A stretch of 64,000 nt of DNA. It comes from Leptolinea sp. Its GTDB lineage: Bacteria; Chloroflexota; Anaerolineae; Anaerolineales; Anaerolineaceae. A program made the position numbers and the translations under genes. The DNA is taken from positions 1-64,000 of the forward strand of contig JAAZMZ010000009.1 of the NCBI GenBank assembly GCA_012798535.1, given 5' to 3'. Shown one piece after another: positions 61,944-64,000 of this stretch. The stretch's first letter is position 1. Each line of letters opens with the position of its first letter. The notes under the pieces were generated by a model. That model saw only the letters and a list, made by a program, of their open reading frames with translations. It did no database searches and had not been told where the DNA came from.

Positions 61944-62693
61944 ATGGCAGACGATTCTTTGAAAAACCGGGTCATCCTGGTAGTGGATGACGAAGAGCGC
62001 ATGGCGCATTTTATCCGTTTGAACCTGGAACAGGATGGATTTCATGTGGTGGAAGCCTACCGCGGATTGGATGCGATCCAGAAGATGCGGGACGCCATGC
62101 CTGATTTGATTTTGTTGGACATCATGATGCCAGATATCGATGGTTTTGAAGCTCTGCAAATGATCCGTGAGATCAGCAGTGTTCCGGTGATCATGTTGAC
62201 AGCCAAGGGCGAAGAAGAAGATAAAGTCCGCGGTTTGGAGCTTGGCGCGGATGATTACATCACCAAACCCTTCAGCCCGCGCGAGTTGACCAGCCGGGTG
62301 AAAGCTGTCATGCGCCGGGCGGAAATGGGCACAGCTTCTCCCACACACGAATTGATCGAAGTGGATGACCGCTTGAAGATCGATTTCGGGAAACGTGAAG
62401 TCTGGGTGAATGGCGAAATCATGAAGCTGCGTCCCACAGAATACAGGCTGCTATATCACCTGGTTCAGAATGCCGGATGGGTGCTGACCTATGATCAACT
62501 GCTGGCCAAGGTATGGGGGTATGAATACCGTGATGAACCTCACTATGTGCGCCTGTATATCAATTATTTACGCCAGAAACTGGAGCCTGATCTGACCAAC
62601 CCGCGGTATATCTTCACCGAACGGGGCGTGGGGTATCGTTTTGTAGACTTTCGGCGGGACAAGAGCGGTCAGAAACTGGCGGAAAAAGAATAA
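61944..62693 (+). CDS. OmpR/PhoB-family response regulator
   Basis: 249 residues. The receiver domain (about 8-122) has acidic DD 15-16, phosphoacceptor D59, T86 and K108. The winged-helix DNA-binding domain (about 140-240) includes [33 protein letters not shown] and GVGYRF. It controls transcription on phosphorylation. No histidine kinase is adjacent, so it is either an orphan or, given its operon, a target or substrate of the Ser/Thr kinase. It may act on the operon's own promoter. An intrinsic terminator follows. Confidence 0.94.
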   Translation: MADDSLKNRVILVVDDEERMAHFIRLNLEQDGFHVVEAYRGLDAIQKMRDAMPDLILLDIMMPDIDGFEALQMIREISSVPVIMLTAKGEEEDKVRGLELGADDYITKPFSPRELTSRVKAVMRRAEMGTASPTHELIEVDDRLKIDFGKREVWVNGEIMKLRPTEYRLLYHLVQNAGWVLTYDQLLAKVWGYEYRDEPHYVRLYINYLRQKLEPDLTNPRYIFTERGVGYRFVDFRRDKSGQKLAEKE

Positions 62694-62717
62694 TTTTCTT
62701 TCGTGATAGTTATGTCT

Positions 62718-62745
62718 ACCGGAGGCAACCTCCGGTTTTTTTATT
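62718..62745 (+). terminator. Intrinsic terminator after the signalling operon
   Basis: ACCGGAGG (62718-62725), loop CAA, CCTCCGGT (62729-62736), then TTTTTTATTCC. Confidence 0.88.
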
Positions 62746-62911
62746 CCCGGCATTTTTCTACTAAATTGGGTTTGCTATTCTCAAACCTGTTGATTCCTGG
62801 CGGTTTTTCCACATACTGCTCGTTCATATACATCTCTGATAAAAATCTTGCGTTTCATTTATAAAAATTACCTAGTATACGGATAGAAAATAATTATGAA
62901 TGGAGGTAAAA

Positions 62912-63352
62912 ATGGCTAATCTAATTCGTTTTGAACCTATGCGGGAAATGGTCCGAATGAGCGACGCGATGGACCGGTTGTTCGACAATTTATATGGTCG
63001 CGGATGGAGAGACGGCGATCTATTTGAATCTCCTTCTGTGGATATGTATCAGACGGAGAACGATATCGTCGTCAAGGCATCGCTGCCCGGAATGAAGGCC
63101 GATGATATTCAAATCTCTGTTGTGGGTGATGTTTTAACACTGCGCGGAGAAGTCCATGCGGAAGAAGAGATCAACGAAGCGTCCTATCATATCCATGAAC
63201 GCCGCAGCGGCAGCTTCGCCCGTTCGCTTCCCCTGCCCACTTCTGTTCAATCCGATAGGGCAAAAGCCGAATTCGAGAACGGGGTATTGACCCTGACCTT
63301 GCCAAAAGCGGAAGAAATGCGTCCGAAGACCATCACAGTAAAGGCCAAATAA
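62912..63352 (+). CDS. Small heat-shock protein Hsp20
   Basis: 146 residues from ATG 62912 (GGAGG six bases upstream). The alpha-crystallin domain (about 45-140) has SVDMYQTENDIVVKASLPGMKADDI and FENGVLTLTLPKAEE, the IXI-like C-terminal motif region. It binds unfolding proteins without ATP. It has its own leader (62746-62911) with no CIRCE element that I can see, and ends at a strong terminator. Confidence 0.93.
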   Translation: MANLIRFEPMREMVRMSDAMDRLFDNLYGRGWRDGDLFESPSVDMYQTENDIVVKASLPGMKADDIQISVVGDVLTLRGEVHAEEEINEASYHIHERRSGSFARSLPLPTSVQSDRAKAEFENGVLTLTLPKAEEMRPKTITVKAK

Positions 63353-63359
63353 CAAATGA

Positions 63360-63398
63360 CAAAATACCGGAGAAAACCTCCGGTATTTTGTAACTTTT
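63360..63398 (+). terminator. Intrinsic terminator after hsp20
   Basis: CAAAATACCGGAG (63360-63372), loop AAAAC, CTCCGGTATTTTG (63378-63390), a thirteen-base-pair stem, then TAACTTTT. Confidence 0.85.
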
Positions 63399-63498
63399 AT
63401 CTGACAAGAATCTCTAATGAGTGTATGAACAATAGCAGTATATAGTGGTATGCGATACTATATTGATAGAATGATAAGAAAGTTATGAGGAGTATGCA

Positions 63499-63855
63499 AT
63501 GGGAAGCAGCGAACCTGTACATGTTACGGATGCGGAATTTGAAAATGTGGTTCTGAAATCCACTCTGCCGGTGATCGTCGATTTTTGGGCACCCTGGTGT
63601 ACACCATGCCGGATGGTCGCCCCGATACTGGATAAACTGGCCAAAGAGCTGGATGGGAAATTGATCATTGCCAAGGTCAATACTGATGAAAATCCGAAAT
63701 GGGCTACGCAGTACGGCGTTCAGGGTATTCCCACAATGCTGCTGATGTCCGGCGGGAAAGTCATTCACAGTCAGGTGGGGGCTTTACCGGAAGGAATGCT
63801 GCGGGATGTAGTGAATCAATTTCTCAATGTGGTATCGAGCGCCAATCCGGCGTAA
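63499..63855 (+). CDS. Thioredoxin
   Basis: 118 residues of classic thioredoxin fold: VIVDFWAPWC (redox pair C34 and C37) and GIPTMLLMSGGK with the cis-Pro. The active site reads CTPC rather than the common CGPC, so its redox potential may be shifted. It is a cytosolic disulfide reductase, with no signal peptide. AGGAG lies upstream of the ATG. Confidence 0.92.
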   Translation: MGSSEPVHVTDAEFENVVLKSTLPVIVDFWAPWCTPCRMVAPILDKLAKELDGKLIIAKVNTDENPKWATQYGVQGIPTMLLMSGGKVIHSQVGALPEGMLRDVVNQFLNVVSSANPA

Positions 63856-63873
63856 GAACTGCCCCGGGATTTG

Positions 63874-63908
63874 ACGGCATCCGGGAAAAGCCCGGATGCC
63901 GTTTTTCT
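63874..63908 (+). terminator. Intrinsic terminator after thioredoxin
   Basis: ACGGCATCCGGG (63874-63885), loop AAAAG, CCCGGATGCCGT (63891-63902), then TTTTCTATT. It lies at the end of the convergent murA gene. Confidence 0.88.
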
Positions 63909-64000
63909 ATTCTTCACGCATGCGCTGGATGTGGGCACCCATGGCAGCCAGTTTCTTATCGATACTTTCATACCCCCGGTCTATTTGACCGATATTGCGG
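63907..64000 (-). CDS. murA: UDP-N-acetylglucosamine 1-carboxyvinyltransferase, C-terminal end (partial)
   Basis: Only the last 30 residues and stop are in the window: [15 protein letters not shown] then [13 protein letters not shown]. The IDRGYE..D.KL..LGA.I.R pattern is the conserved end of MurA, the first committed enzyme of peptidoglycan synthesis. The rest lies beyond base 64000. Confidence 0.85.
   Translation of the reverse strand, partial: RNIGQIDRGYESIDKKLAAMGAHIQRMREE

Noticed and set aside
1-64000. CRISPR array, insertion sequence or prophage
   Set aside because: No regular short repeats with spacers, no transposase or integrase, and no phage genes were found; the HNH gene at 49.3 kb belongs to a housekeeping-type family.

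Overview
The window is about 64 kb of a bacterial chromosome with dense genes and mid-range GC. It carries no phage, IS or CRISPR sequence that I can see. The gene content fits Chloroflexota, class Anaerolineae, best: FHA and zinc-ribbon kinases, an AfsK-like kinase with a propeller, Gram-positive style cdaA/cdaR, kimA, khpB (jag), Asp23/FakA/DegV and a T-box in front of ileS, CaxA, and several membrane proteins I know only as conserved hypotheticals. No rRNA is present, so the class is an inference.

Layout. 1-1.5 kb: 5' part of a tRNA-Phe and an FHA/zinc-ribbon kinase whose catalytic Asp is Asn. 1.8-7.3 kb: PIG-V-like mannosyltransferase, then coaE-cdaA-cdaR(ybbR)-der. 7.4-12.8 kb: deoC, a polyprenol-phosphate-mannose synthase, a TPR protein, mtaB and ldh. 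13-14.2 kb: an unknown pair, the second with a FIST-like C-terminus. 14.4-17 kb: panB-panE-panC. 17.1-20.5 kb: kimA-like K+ transporter plus two RCK/TrkA proteins. 20.6-24.2 kb: rpmH-rnpA-yidD-PQQ lipoprotein-yidC-khpB. 24.2-31.6 kb: pyrimidine phosphorylase, AraC/GyrI regulator, C45 hydrolase, PAS-GGDEF cyclase, a GT39-DUF2141 fusion and an AT-rich zinc-ribbon orphan. 31.6-38.8 kb: T-box, ileS, lspA, rluD, ltaE, PNP. 38.9-49.3 kb: membrane proteins, GNAT, an S1 protein, ftsK, a CDP-alcohol transferase, lgt and an ABC exporter. 49.3-54.9 kb, mostly minus strand: HNH, degV, fakA, asp23, rpe and a Ser/Thr kinase, with rpmB on the plus strand. 54.9-62.7 kb: caxA, SH3 and DUF971 genes, then a phospho-signalling operon. 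62.9-64 kb: hsp20, thioredoxin and the end of murA.

The most interesting system is the operon at 56.9-62.7 kb. It has its own promoter and terminator and encodes a Ser/Thr kinase fused to an eight-repeat PQQ propeller (apparently started from CTG), a PP2C phosphatase, a J-domain/von Willebrand A protein, a zinc-ribbon FHA protein, a 79-residue unknown and an OmpR-type response regulator. Its kinase, phosphatase and vWA core recalls the TerY-P triads, but with different accessory domains. The FHA/zinc-ribbon pseudokinase at the window start and the kinase at 53.8-54.9 kb make this a phospho-signalling-rich region. A second theme is potassium and c-di-AMP: cdaA/cdaR lie 13 kb from kimA and two RCK genes. 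A third is polyprenol-phosphate-sugar glycosylation (PIG-V-like, DPM-like and GT39 proteins).

Several promoters can be read directly. They share a TTGACA-like box, a 17-base spacer and TATAAT or TAGAAT. Two divergent genes at 54.9 kb appear to be transcribed without leaders.
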